Shown here one piece after another: positions 1 to 12,124 of a DNA stretch of 64,000 nucleotides; position 1 is the stretch's first letter; each line of letters opens with the position of its first letter. Made by a program: the position numbers and the translations under genes. Where the stretch lies: positions 434,001 to 498,000 of the forward strand of contig JAKCVP010000391.1 in assembly GCA_023512835.1 (NCBI GenBank). The letters are read 5' to 3'. This stretch comes from Taxillus chinensis. Lineage: Eukaryota; Streptophyta; Magnoliopsida; Santalales; Loranthaceae. The notes beneath the pieces are model-generated. The model had not been told where the DNA came from. It ran no database searches and saw only the letters and a list, made by a program, of their open reading frames with translations.

Positions 1-3000
1 GGAACGTAGCACGCGTGCCTGAGGTAAGATACCGTGTGTAGGCGCCGCAGGTAAAGCAGCACTCGATCAAATGCCTCAGACACGGCAAATAATCCCCTAG
101 CGCGCAACACCTCGATGACACCTTTACCGATCCAGCGCCTCGTCTCTCCAGAGAACGTAAAAAATGGTACTTATACTGAAAGGACAGATCGTGCATGGTA
201 AGGGGAAACAAGAGACAAGTTGGGACAGCTTAGGTAAGCGTGGTGAGCATAAATGGCAAGAGACCTGACAATTGAAAGAACATTGAACAAGGCAAAGGCC
301 AAGTGCGGTAACTGTCCTCACCTGCCCGCAAGACGAGCCGCCCGATTCGTAAAGCGTGGTACGGCAGATAGACACACACTCCACTCCGCCACGCGCATCG
401 AAACGAACCGGAGGACCCGCGCAAACGGACGCTCGGTTCGACCCGCGAGCGAGGCGTGCGAGGGCGTTTCGATTTCCCTTGTTGCTCGTACACACACGCG
501 CACACGCACAAGCACACGCACATGCGCCGCTCCACGTTTCGCACTAATATCTGGCACACCTACGCTCTATGCGCACCGAGCTAGTGTCTAGCCTCGTAGC
601 CTTTTAGACTTGAGGACTGGAGATCAGTGTCCTAGCGTCGGCTCACGAGGGAGATGGCGTCGGCTGAAGAAGAGAGCACCACACGCACGTACGCGCAGGG
701 CAGAGAAGGGGGAGCAGGACAGCAAGGCAAAGCCATCCGTGCCACTTGCCGTCGTACCTACCTACCTCGAGATCTAGCACGAACAGGGCGTGTGTCCAGA
801 CTTCAGTCCCATCTTGAGCAGCCTCTAGCGTCCAGCTTTAGTTCAACACTTGACCTCCACCCCTTCTCTCCTCTCGAATCTGCCTTGCCGTTGCCCTTGG
901 ATGATTTGAGGAGTTGGAGCTAGACGATCGGTGAAGCGCGTGGCGGCTTACAGATTTACATTCGACTTTGGTGCTGTGCTGCGGATCGGATTGGCTGAAA
1001 CGGCGTTATTGATGGGTTGACGGGATTTCCGTAGGACTTCCCCTACCTAACTCCCCTTACCTACTTCCCGTCATGTCTCTACTTAGTGCTTTCATTGGAT
1101 GCTTCGAGCAATGGCTAATGGTTTCCCGCGCCTGGACTCGGCGAGCTGTCTCTGCCTCGATTAACTGCGTTGGCTGGCTCAGATGGCGTGCATGACAAAT
1201 TGTTGCCGATATAGAGCGTCCTCAGACAGAGACACGGTAGATATTGTAGCGGTAAGATATTCCTGGAGGAGCTAGTGTTGCTGCTGCATCAGAGTGTACT
1301 GCAATGCCCGCTGTGTGTACAGCTTTTCCCACCTTTGTTTCGCAGCTCCCAATCCTTCCGCTGGCTAGGTAGAAGCTAGACTTTCTCCTACTTGGCTCGA
1401 GCATCGCCACTAGTAAACACTATTTGTGCTGCATTTTGCGCAAGGCCCAGACTGTGGGTCAAGGAACCCAACACTCTTGAGACAGTCCCAGATTTGGGTC
1501 GGTACTTGGGTAGATGGAGTCAGCGTTGAGAGCCACTGGAGCATCAAAAACCGGGGATATGAAAACTCACCGCCTCCGCTCTTCGGATCAAGGTAGGCTT
1601 TGCAACCGGTGTGATTTCCTATAGGGTTGCTGGCTGCAAGAGATCTGAGACACCCTGTATAGTCATCAGAGGATCCGCATTATTGTCATTGCATGCCCAT
1701 AGGATCCATGCCAAATACTCCGCAGCGTTTGTCGTTCCACGTCTTATCAACGAGGCATGCAGCCTTCGCCTCTGCGTCTGTCTGCACACATGCTTCTCCT
1801 ATACTTACATATGCAGATGATAGAATAGAGATATAGGGACACGACTGTGAATTGATCTAGGCGGCGCGCATCTTGTGGAGAATTGTGGAGAAGACAGTGC
1901 ACTTCTTGACAACAGCCTGACACGGCTTGCGGGGGAGCTGCTTGCTAAATAGACGCGAATTCAAACATGAGACCCGCTCATTCTTCAGGCAATAAATGTG
2001 GTGTTTCCCCTCTCATACTGGGTGCATCCATGAACGCATACTCTCAGCTTGACGTTTGCTGGTCAAACAGGATCCGACCGCATGCTCCAGTCCCCTCGCA
2101 GCTTTGGCAAGATCGTAGTAATATCGCAGCGGTATCCCGGCAAGACAGCGTCATGTGACAGGATCTCTCGCCGCCTCCGCCAGCGTTCGTCGATACACAT
2201 GAGTCTTGCTGTCGTTGACAAGCAGCCACCTTCTACCGAAGCTGATTCCTGTCCGATGGTCCGAACGGGAGCATACCTCCGCCCGAGCTCAAGCAGCTGA
2301 GAAGCGAATTTGCAGAGGAAGAGGCTCAGCGGACTCGGAGGAGCAGCACCGAGCGTATCATCGCCCAGCTCTGGGTACAATGACAGAGGTTGGCGCCATG
2401 GCATGCGGACAACTGGAGGGATGTCGAATGGCAGTAAGTGATCGCCGTCGTGTTTCGGCAGAGGTGAGGAGGGCTCATCAAAAATAGATAGACTCTCGCA
2501 AACTAGCTCCCGTCTCGGACAGAGGCTCGAGTCGCGGGGTGTTCTTGTGAGCTGGAATGTAGCCGCCCGTTTGGCGTTCTGGCGTCTAGCTTGCAACGAG
2601 CGAGGATCAGCGTGCCGCCGCGGTTGATGGGCGACACTGGTTCGACGCCTTCTGCGCCGCGGCGCGGTGCCAGGACCGCTGCCTCTTTCCGGTAAGCCAT
2701 ACGACGCTTCAAGTAATGCAGCAGACCGTTGGCATTTGACAGTTGATTCTGATCTGCCAGCTAGCCAAGAAGGTTTGCCAAACTGTTGAGAAATGATCTC
2801 TCTTGCGACGCGACTTTGCAGCGGAGATTGTATGTCCGCAGAGGCGATGGTGTAGGAAGAGACGGATGTAGGCTTGGTGGAGGTAGAGCTGGTCGTGCTT
2901 GTCGTTATCGCCGGGATTTCGCGACGAGAAGCCGACGGTCGCGCTTCCCACCCTGCCACGCCTGCTCTCCGACCACGACGACGACTCCAGAGACAGCCGC

Positions 3001-5910
3001 CTTCGATCTACAGCGAATCCTTTTTGACCCCGCCAATGCTGCCGAAGCGCTGTGGCTTACAGATCACGCAGGGTGAGTGGTGCGTGCGGTACAAACAGTG
3101 CTGAACATACCACCGGCGCCGTGACAACGATCCTTCTGCAATATCCTGTGCGCTGCCACTGTCCAATCTGCCTGCCACACTCCACTCCGTTCCAAGTCGT
3201 CGATGAAAGGACCGCCGACCAGGTACCAAACGTACAGCACCAGTCCCATGGCCCGCTGAAAACGCACACGCACGGCATTGCTTCTTCAACCCTTCGCTTG
3301 CTAGCGTACCAGTACGCTCGAACCGTGGACTGGCCGTCGACAAGCTCCAAAACGTCCGGCCCACTAGGAAGAAACTGCCCAGCCTGCCAACGTGATGTTC
3401 ATTTGCCGTCCGAGCGTTGTGAATGATGTGCATCGGGCAAAGTGCCCTTGGAAAGGCCCTCTTGGACAAGCACACCCAAGACCCACAGAATGGTTTGCTT
3501 GCTCTGTCCATTGGTCAGCAACACGGCAGACTCGGACGAACTCAGCACCGCGCGCTGACAATGCTGACTGACCACAGATGCGCCACTCCTCCCGTCCCTG
3601 CCGCTCCCCAAGGTCGAGCTCCAGCAATTGCCATCATCATCATCATCATACCTCCTTTCCTCCCGCACCCGTGCTACCGCCTGCGCCTGCGCGGGCTTGC
3701 GTCCCAGCCCCTACAGACCACTCAACGTGCTCATGTAAGGTTATCTTGTCCTCGTGGCCGCGGCGATCTGCTGCAATCAGCAGCCAACCATCAACCCAGA
3801 TCCAGGCTCTTCTCCGTTGCTGGCATTGTTGCTCGTGCTCGTCCACTACCCTGATCTCACACCTTTGCCAGTCTCCTGTGCACGCTAAGACTCTGGCTGT
3901 CTCAGCCTGGCGATCGAGACCTGCGGGACAGACAAGACAAAGGCCAAGGCTCAAGTCGACAAGTTCACGGCCACGACTCGCCACTATGCCCGCCATTGCA
4001 GCCTGTAGACCGCTTCGGCCCTCCGATTGGCATGCATGGGGCCTCGAAAGCGGGCCATCTCACCCGTTCTAGCAGCTAGCTGCAGTCTCGCACCGTCGGT
4101 TCAGATCCCCAGTCTGTCAGCGCTGCCACGTTTCGCTCGGCACTTGAGCCACGCCTGTCGATGCATGCCGAGTCGTCCTTTTCTGCTTCCCCTCTATTTC
4201 CATCGCATGCTACACTGCGTCCCTGCAATCTTGGTGGGTGCAACGTCAAAGGCGTGGAACCCACGTGGATCGCGTTTGACATCTCTGTGCGATGCTCTAT
4301 CCTGACTCTAGGGACCTCTTGTCCATGTGGTGACACCATGGTGGGTGAGCAGCGCGACAAGTGCCCAGAACATGTCTTGAAACCCTCAATGACTCCTTGA
4401 GCGTCTGTTGGTAGGCGTCTGCTGACAGACCTGACATTGACCATGCACGCGTGCAAGTAGACTCTAAACTTAGCCCACGCGGTTACTAACCCAGAACGGA
4501 CCCGGGTACTCTACCTTAATCCTCCCTTGCTCGCTCTCCCTTGAGTCTGCACTAGTCCAGCCGTCATGATGAACCAAAGTGGTGGTTGTTAGGCATGGCT
4601 CTAGCGACAAAGTCAATCACAATGAAGTCCTGACGGGATGTAGTGCGGTGCAGAGCACCCAGGTAGTGTGATGCGCTGGATTGGGAGATGTGACCGAGAT
4701 GATGAACCACAAGGCGAACCCCTGCGAACCAATCGTTCCGCCAGCCATCGACTCTGCTGCTGCTGCGCACGCGCAACTCTAATCATTGCGCATCTTTTGT
4801 GCGAGCAGTAGCTTGCGGTCTTTTTGTGGCTATGAATACGACTCGTCGTAATGCGGGCCTGCGGACAAATGAGACGCGCGCGTTCCCGTGCAAAGTTTCT
4901 GAGGCTCTCGACGGGGGTGCGTGGGGTGTTAATCAGCGGACGTGACAGTGTAACTTTACTGCAGGTGCCGATGATGTGCATGGTGCAAGCCCGGGAGTGG
5001 ATAGTAGCTTGGAACTTTAGGGTGGTGGACCAGGGCCTCGAGTCGACTGCAGGTTGCGGGTGGATTATCGTCACATGCAGTCCCGACCAGCTTGGCTACC
5101 TACCCGTGTCTACTTAGTTCTTGGCTGCACTGTGTGTATTTTGTAGCTGCCAATCTATTGTCAATGTCCAGATGTGACTGTCACATACCGTGAGTGTCTT
5201 GACAGTCCTGCTCGATTACACTTACCCGTCGCTCTCATAGTCTGCATAGTAAAGTAGCAGCCGTAGCCATACCCTTAGCCGTAGCCGGAGCCGTAGTCTA
5301 GGTCCCTCCCACGCAACTCTCCGCCCGACGCAAGAAAAAGACGAACAAGAAACCGTTCGTCTCTAGTCGTGTACTACGGCTCGGCACTTGCCTTTAGTCA
5401 TGGCAGGTCATGGCAGGTGGGCAGGGTGAAGAGGATTCTGCGAATACGAGGCAGATCTCGTACACAGTCAAGAGGGCTGTGGCGGCGTCGGAGATCACTT
5501 CAGCGCGTACGGAGTGTGTATACTGGAGAAGATGTTGAGTCGTGATGTGGTATTACCTGACTTTTCTTCTTCTTCAGGGCTTCTTCTTCTCCTCTTGTCT
5601 TGACATTGGAAGGGGGGTTGTGCCTTGTTTACATAAGCACGTCGTAACTTATCTTGACTTGGGCAGGCATGTACTGTAAGTTATTTAGATACAGTGTATG
5701 CCTGGGTACGAACGGACAATGCACACTTCAAGACGCGAAGCGTAAATTTAACTAGACATAAAGATATAGAGATACAAATATATACAATGCAGTACCTTAC
5801 TATTCGACACTCAAATACAATATCCATCCCCGTCACTTTAACCTCCCAGGTTTCCATCCTCACCAGATTGCCTGCGCAGAGTAAGACACGAAATCCAGCA
5901 ACGACATCAT

Positions 5911-5942
5911 GCTCACGCTCATGCTCATGCTCATGCTCATGC
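5911..5942. repeat. GCTCAT hexanucleotide array
   Basis: About five tandem copies of a 6-bp unit: one GCTCAC followed by four GCTCAT and a partial copy. It lies in the gene-poor left segment and has no visible coding role. Confidence 0.8.
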
Positions 5943-6249
5943 CCGCCCAAGGTAGGTACGGCACCTCCCTACCTCCTTGAAACTCGTACACAAACACCAC
6001 CCTCCGCAGCACGAAACATGACGTGTCTCACACCCTTCACTCTGACCTACCCAACCCAACTATGTACCTCAAAAAGCGCCTCCTCCGCTCGCGCCCATTG
6101 CGCATACGCGTAGTACCGTAACCAACAACGACGCACGCCAGGCATCCGCAAGGCCCTGAAGCCTCTTTTTCCCTCCCCCTCACCTCAATTACCTCTGTGA
6201 AATCGTGGCTCGCGGCCGATATGAGCGTAACCCCGAACGTCATGGCCAT

Positions 6250-6283
6250 ACCTAGGTTAGGTTAGGTACATTACCTAGGTAGC
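6250..6283. repeat. Clustered CCTAGGT / TTAGGTAGG-type motif
   Basis: A dense cluster of overlapping CTAGGT, TTAGGT and ACCTAGGTAG elements. The same short motif recurs in other intergenic regions of the window (near 757, 1044, 5094, 5951, 24716, 31391, 48926, 51716 and 53174). I did not notice it inside any of the coding regions. Its function is unknown. Confidence 0.5.
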
Positions 6284-7183
6284 CGCGATGCTCTCCAGTG
6301 GGCAGTGGCAGCGACGGCGCCCGGGCGCGCGGGGGCAGTGGTAGTGGCAGTGGCAGTGACTAGATACGGTGCGGTGCGGTGCAGTGCAGAAGATCGACTT
6401 GCCCGATACATGGCCTGCGCACGCTACGTCATGTCATTGCAGACGGTAATTCCCCGTCTAACGGTGCTGTTCGTAGGGTAGGTTTGTTGTCCGGTTGCAG
6501 TGCTTAGTTTCCAAGGACGGACATGTCCCGTCACAGAAAGAAGTGAATATAAGGGGAGCGTGAATAAAAAGCAGAGTGAGAAGAAGTAGGAGAAGAAGAG
6601 AAGCAAAAGGAGGAGCAAACAAAAAGATATAGGCAGCAAACATATATTCAACCCACGTCGCGCAGCCTCAAGTCCCAGACTCGAAGCCGCCCGACGCGCA
6701 GACAGGGAACCCCAAGAGTCCCCAACAGTTCGCAGTGTCTAACTCGAGTCCACTGCTCGTCCATACAGGATAGACTACCTCAGACAGCAAAATCCAAAAC
6801 AAAAAGCAATGCTTGCACTCGTTCAGTCATGACTTTACAGTCTCGCTTGCTTCCCGCTCCCGTTCCCAAAAAAAAGACGAGGCTCAAATATCGTCATTAT
6901 AACGCCGGTGGTTTTTCCCCCAAGTTCCCAATGCAAGGCAGTTTGTGGTATCGCTCGCTATGCCAAAGACCCAATTTTCCAAAACATTGACCGTATTGGA
7001 GACCTCAAAGTAGTGTCTCCTCTCTTTCTCTTCCTGTCCTGTCCGTCCGCTGAATGTGCGGACAGATGGAAGACGAAGAAGAAGAAGAGTAGGAGGGATA
7101 TAGTAAGACATGAGATGAGATTTTGAGAGTAAAATCTCAAAGAGGATGAGTGGGGAGAAATTTTCGTTGCGAGAGGTAGGGGA

Positions 7184-8478
7184 CTAGTGTGCATACTTTC
7201 GGTCGAGCTCGAAGCATTCGATCGAGCTGACTTCGCTGCCGTTGTATTGCATAGGCATGTCGTGCATGGATTGAGGAGTGTGCATTTGAGGCATGCTCTC
7301 GAACGCGGGGTCAAGGAACATGTGCTGCGGGGCGTGGTTCCATGCCTTGGGAGCCTCGCCGGCAAGTCTCCAGGCTGGAGGCAGAACGCCCATGTTGGCG
7401 GTAGGCGCTTGCTGGTCAGGCTCGCAGTATGCGGGGTACCAGGCGTCTGCGGCACCGGCGGAAGCAGGAGGGGGAGGGTATGCGTAGTGAGGGTATTCAA
7501 CAGGGTCCTGCATGTACCCGACGGATGCGTCAGTAAAGGCAGGCATTGGGCTTTCGAATCCAGGCTGGGTCCAGTTGAGAGATCCAGCGTCGGAGCCATC
7601 GTGAGATGGGAGGCTGGAGGAGCCCAGCACTGGAGTGTCGAGGGGCGTGAACATGCCACCCACCTCGAGAGTGCCCTCTGCCGAGGACATGCCTTGCACC
7701 ATGGGACTAGGGTAGCCGGAAGAGTGCTCGGTCAGAGAGGCGCGGTGTGAAGGAAGCATTGCAGGCGAGTGGTGCGAGTACTGCTCGTCTGACAGTTGCG
7801 AGGTGACGCTCCCGTTGCGGCTGCCGCGTGGTTGGTTGTGGCTAGGTAGCTGCGTTAGCTTGGGGGTGAAGTGATACAAGGCTGAGAGAAGCAACGACAT
7901 ACTGGTTCTCCCGATGACGTTCCAGCATGTCGGATCTGTGAAAGACCTTGTTGCAGCCGTCGAGGTCACATCTCAGATTTTGTGTGTGGTTGCGCTGGTG
8001 ACGGCGCATGTGCTCGGCGCGGGTGTAGACCTGGAGGTGAATTTGTCAGCGGGGTGCGGCGCATGCTGGGTTGCGGGAAGTGGAGACGTACCTTGCCGCA
8101 CTGGTCGCAGGCATGCACGGCTTGGCCCTTGAGAGCCTTGCTGGGACGGCCAGTCCTCGTTAACCGTAGAGGACCGCTGGGCATGTCGATGGAGGCTGAA
8201 GACTGGTTGCGCGGCCGCGACATGGGGATCAGTCGCTTTGTGTGGTCGGGCGAGGCTGAGAGTTCACGGTCGAGAGCGGCGGCAACTTCGAGCGACTTTC
8301 TTGAGGCAGACTTGGAGGCACGCGTGGGCTGTCGTCGGCGGGGAGCAGAAGAGAGGTCGTCGCTGTGCTGGTGCAGGTGGTGGTGGTGGCTGTGAGGAGG
8401 AGTGGGCAGCAGAGAGCAGTCGGATTCGGCGCCCCAGGAGAGTGAGGGGGTGTGGAAGTTTGAAGGTGAAGAGTCCAT
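7184..8478 (-). CDS. C2H2 zinc-finger transcription factor (two fingers)
   Basis: Predicted nuclear DNA-binding regulator of 390 residues. There are three exons (8478-8092, 8030-7903, 7841-7184) and two 61-bp introns (8091-8031 and 7902-7842), both GT-AG. The joined frame is a multiple of three. Splicing builds two adjacent C2H2 fingers: the first begins CDQCGKVYTRAEHMRRH, and the second contains CDLDGCNKVFHRSDMLERH and ends at His. Intron 1 falls inside finger 1, and intron 2 falls just after the final His region of finger 2. A short RTGRPSKA segment just before finger 1 resembles an AT-hook core. The rest is Ser/Pro/His-rich and probably disordered, with a His run near the N-terminus. The start is the ATG at 8478; the open frame extends further upstream only through non-ATG codons. 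The family is clear but the orthologue and target genes are not. Confidence 0.85.
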
Positions 8479-10090
8479 GGCTCTCGGAGGGAGTCGAGGG
8501 GAATTAATGAGCAATGGCAGCAGGTGGTCGGATCAGCTAGGCTGAAGGAAGCGAGTCTGCCTTGTGGGTGGTGGAATGGGTGGTTGCGGCGCAGCTAGTA
8601 GGAGGGTGTGTGTGGGAGCTGAAGTGAAGCGAGGCTTGAATGAGCAGGAGGGATGATTGAGCAGAGGGTCTTTCAGTGCAGGTCAAGCAACATGTTCGTC
8701 GCGGAGCAGGAGAGACACGGGACGATGAGTGTCTATTTGAAAGGCTTCATGATGCAAGGTCATGTTGAGCCGGGGTGCGGATGGGTCGTGGCGTAGGGAG
8801 CGATCGGCGGTTGGAGAGGCAGCGGATCTGCTCTGTCGCGCGCGGGCCTGGCGGGCTCACCGCACACAGCCCGCGGCGAGGCAGACACGCAGGACGAGTG
8901 TGTGAAGGGCTAAGTCTGGCGCACACTGGACTATGCTGTTAGCGGGCTCGCCGGTGGTCGAGGAAGCTGCAAGGCAATCTGGGCCACTAGGCCGGACGGG
9001 GCATCTCGCATACTACGCTCGACCGATGTCGACCTGGGGCGCATGGGCCACCACCGCCGCCCACCGCCTGCGCGCGCGAGCTGCTGCCTTTCTCTGCCCT
9101 GCTGGCGCGGTGAGGACGAGCGTCAGGCCCACACCCTCCTGCCCCTGTATCGTGGTGCAGCCGCTGCGTCTCCTGCCCGCGCACTGCCAACCTGCAGCCA
9201 GCGCTGTACAGTGGTGACAGTGTATAACCTTAGCCTCGCTTTACCTTTTTTTTTTCTCTTGCTTGATCAGTCCGCACATGCTGCTACTGCTGGGCACCGA
9301 GATGCGCACGAGCAACAGACACCTCAGACTGCCAATCTCCATATGTCAGCCGGCCAAACAGTCTGCCCACCAGTCATGCCCGCCAGCCCGCCCAGCGTTC
9401 CCCAAGTGTCCATTTGCCGCGACGGCCGTGCGTTGCCTTGCCATGTGGAGACTGGCGCACGTGGAAAAGAGCCTTGATGCTCGCTGCCATGTGCCATCAC
9501 CATCGCTCCCCCTCCGTTAGACTTTCGACTACGGTGCGACGCCTCGAACACCCTCACCCTCGCTCCTCCGCAACTGCTGCTCCGTCGTGAAGTCGTTACG
9601 AGCCCTTGTCATGAGCATTTATTTTTACTCTACCTCCAGAACCACGCTAACCCATTCCTGCCCTCCTACGCGATGCCCCCCCAGCGAACGTAAAAAAAAA
9701 AAGAAAAGGGTCTATTGCTGACTACTACCCGATGAATCTGCCTTGAAGCGCCGTCGATGGGGTAAAATCGGCGTGACGGTGCGCAGGCCGATTGACTCTC
9801 CAATTTTCCAGCTCCACGGAACGCTGAGCGCAGAAAGGGCCATTGCAAATCAGGAGGAGCAGAGCCACCCTCGCTAGCTGGCGCGCCGCTAGACTTGTCG
9901 CAGGGCTCCATTGCGCACCTGCACACCCTCCAGGCGTAAAGCGGCGACGCTTCGAGCGGTCTGCCCTTCTCTGCTTCTGGTTGTCGCTCGCTCCTGTTGC
10001 ATTGCACGTGTCACGCTCTCCCTGGCCCGGTACGGATTGGGCAACCGCACGGTCGCAGACTCGCGTTCTGGAACTCTGGCATTCCTTCAT
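8479..10090. other. Intergenic: promoter/leader of the C2H2 gene and 3' side of the DUF1365 gene
   Basis: No supportable gene. The part next to 8478 is the presumed 5' leader and promoter of the minus-strand C2H2 factor. It contains homopolymer tracts (T run near 9246-9254, A run near 9692-9701). Open frames here are short, overlap on both strands and show no domain. Confidence 0.5.
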
Positions 10091-12124
10091 TCAGAACTGT
10101 CTCTTGATCCCAGCCCAGGCGTGCGGTGCAGCCACCATCACCGTCTGCCACCACCACCACCCCCAGCCCTGACTCGATGCGCAAATTCCACCCAGAGCCA
10201 TGAGGCTCAGTGCGACTCGCACGGCGATATCACCGCTGCCCAGCACCATATCTCCGCCTCGTCCGCCGTCGCCGCCCGTGCGTGCTGCCATGAACATCAT
10301 TGTGACTGTGCGCCGGTACTCGTCGCCGTCTGCCTGAGTCACTGCGAACTTGTCCATGCCTGCAAACACCTGTGCCCGGATGTCGTTGCTGTCACTTATC
10401 GATGCCCTCTTCCCACCGCCGTTTGCAGCCTGACCCTGGTCGCTGTCGGTGCTACCGTAGCCTGGCGCTGCGCAAGCTGTGCGGAGCTTCCGGACAAGCT
10501 CCCACCGCCATCCCTTTGGCGCCGTTGCCTGCTGCGCAGCTGAGCTGCTCGACTTGACCAAGTACGTCAGCCCAATCGTCGAAGATGCCACCATCGTCTG
10601 GTTGCGCTTGTCGGTACACAGGAATTCGCGATCAAATGCCTCAGCTGTGTGCGCATAGTGCACAAACCGGCTGTAAAAGGCTGGCGTTACTACACGCACT
10701 TCGACCTCTTGCCTCGCGCCCTCATAGGTGCCGTCTGCAGATGATGCATTGTCTTTGCTTTCAAATATAAGCTCAGACCCATTGCCTAATCCCACGGGCC
10801 GCCGATACACGACCCTCAATGGGTCCGCACTGCGCCTCACCACGTCTTCCAGGTACCGTGCAAAGAAAGTTTCCAAGACTTGCTCCTGCGCCGTAGCCGT
10901 CCTAGCAATGCTTGTCGCCGCCACCACTTCTGGCCGGTAGAATAGTTCCAGCGTATGCCGAAAATACAGCTTCGCCGCTTCCTTGAGAATGCGTGGAAAG
11001 GTGAGGAACCCGATCCAGCCCCAGCATAGCGCTATCCGAGCCGCATTGCGGACCGTGATCGACGTATCCGCAACGGGTCCTTGCGTAGAGTAGACACGCG
11101 CAAGAAGCTTTGTCCGCCCCTGCGATGACATCAAGGTAATGTCGTTGGAAATGATGCCCGCTGGCTCATTGTCGTCGGCCTCAAAGGGTCGAGGATCCTT
11201 GGCGACGAGTTTGTAAGAGCCCTGTCGTGAATTAAAAGGTGACACATGGAAGTCCTTGTCCCATGCACTAGTGAAGGATTTTGCAGAGGTGGCTGGCTCT
11301 CTAGTCTCGTCCTCTGCCGCACGCAAGAGGTACATCCGTCGCTCATCAAAGGTATTATTGACCTCTAGGATCATGGCGACGAGTGCCCGGTCCGACGAAT
11401 AGAGGTACCAAAAGGATACGGGATTGAAGCAGTAGCCCAAAAACCGGGGCGCAGTCACAAGATACGCGAGTGGATACAAGCTCGGGTCTGCGCCGTTTGC
11501 ACGCAAAAAGTCATTGAGCTTTGCGCGCAACGTCTGCTTCACACAACCTTGAGCATCGCGCTCTAGGTGATCTTCAGCATCGACGTGAAACCAGGACCTG
11601 CGCTGTGGCGGACCGTCGACCGAGATGAGTGTGCCACTATGGCCTTGTGGATCCACGGGCACGCCTACGAGCAGGTACGAGTAGGCGAAGGAATGCTTCT
11701 TCGGGAAGAATCTAGTGTGCGTTGTGCGACAGGGCCATAGGCGAGGCTGTAGCCGTGTCTGTGTCTGTGCGTCTGGTGGCGGTTGCGATGTAGGAACCGC
11801 TGCTGCGGCACCTTGGCCATTTACGGCGAGCGAGACGAAGTTGGAAGCTTTGCGCTTAGTGCTGTAAAAGTGAATCAACGGGCGCACACTTAGCAACGCC
11901 AGGGTTGGCCAGGAAAGGATGTACAAGGCAGCCGGATCAGGGCAATGTTTGTCTGATGCAGACAGCCGATAGCCAGCGAGCAGCAACATGAGGATGCCAT
12001 CCGTCGCAGCGGCGGGGTCGTTCTGCCAGAAGCGCAGGCCCAAAAGGGCAGGCCAGGCGTAGGCCAGGAGAGCGGCGCTGGGCCATCCTGTGTTGCTACT
12101 ATTGCTATTTGTGGGCAGCTGCAT
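10091..12124 (-). CDS. DUF1365 family protein, membrane-associated
   Basis: A 677-residue protein of the DUF1365 (PF07103) family. The diagnostic core is clear: FFPKKHSFAYSYLL, then TAPRFLGYCFNPVSFWYLYS, then an EVNNTF segment, and later a DKDFHVSPFN segment typical of the family. The N-terminal 110 residues contain two or three hydrophobic stretches (around WPSAALLAYAWPALLGL and LYILSWPTLALLSV), and another lies near the C-terminus (VALSLMALGGICA), so membrane association is likely. In bacteria DUF1365 genes usually sit beside a flavin amine oxidase and a cyclopropane-fatty-acid-synthase-like gene; neither is next to this one. The molecular function is unknown. The frame is open upstream to 12160 but only from a GTG, so I chose the first ATG, at 12124. 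No intron is needed. The C-terminus carries a run of Trp residues encoded by CCA repeats on the plus strand. Confidence 0.85.
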   Translation of the reverse strand: MQLPTNSNSSNTGWPSAALLAYAWPALLGLRFWQNDPAAATDGILMLLLAGYRLSASDKHCPDPAALYILSWPTLALLSVRPLIHFYSTKRKASNFVSLAVNGQGAAAAVPTSQPPPDAQTQTRLQPRLWPCRTTHTRFFPKKHSFAYSYLLVGVPVDPQGHSGTLISVDGPPQRRSWFHVDAEDHLERDAQGCVKQTLRAKLNDFLRANGADPSLYPLAYLVTAPRFLGYCFNPVSFWYLYSSDRALVAMILEVNNTFDERRMYLLRAAEDETREPATSAKSFTSAWDKDFHVSPFNSRQGSYKLVAKDPRPFEADDNEPAGIISNDITLMSSQGRTKLLARVYSTQGPVADTSITVRNAARIALCWGWIGFLTFPRILKEAAKLYFRHTLELFYRPEVVAATSIARTATAQEQVLETFFARYLEDVVRRSADPLRVVYRRPVGLGNGSELIFESKDNASSADGTYEGARQEVEVRVVTPAFYSRFVHYAHTAEAFDREFLCTDKRNQTMVASSTIGLTYLVKSSSSAAQQATAPKGWRWELVRKLRTACAAPGYGSTDSDQGQAANGGGKRASISDSNDIRAQVFAGMDKFAVTQADGDEYRRTVTMMFMAARTGGDGGRGGDMVLGSGDIAVRVALSLMALGGICASSQGWGWWWWQTVMVAAPHAWAGIKRQF

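Larger units (their letters stand above)
1..7183. other. Gene-poor intergenic segment, about 7.2 kb
   Basis: I see no reading frame here with a recognisable domain, a plausible splice structure or an uninterrupted start-to-stop protein of convincing composition. The longest frame (minus, about 2063-2959) begins at a GTG, is rich in Arg, Ser and Pro, and has no recognised motif. The segment holds a CA-rich simple repeat near 488-525, a CAT run near 3634-3650, a GCTCAT array at 5911-5942, and several copies of a CCTACCTA / TAGGTAGG motif. The right end (about 6850-7183) is probably the 3' UTR of the C2H2 gene. An unannotated non-coding transcript or a fast-evolving gene with several introns cannot be excluded. 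Confidence 0.5.

Noticed and set aside
2063..2959. 298-codon minus-strand open frame
   Set aside because: Starts at a GTG, Arg/Ser/Pro-rich, no motif, and several other frames of similar length overlap it on the other strand.
3290..3380. Minus-strand GGTTCGAGC resembling a tRNA B box
   Set aside because: No matching T-stem, A box or acceptor stem around it. The same holds for GGTTCGA strings near 424, 2638 and 51846.
3578..4072. 164-codon plus-strand open frame
   Set aside because: Composition dominated by His, Pro, Ser and Arg runs from a CAT repeat; no domain and no splice partner.
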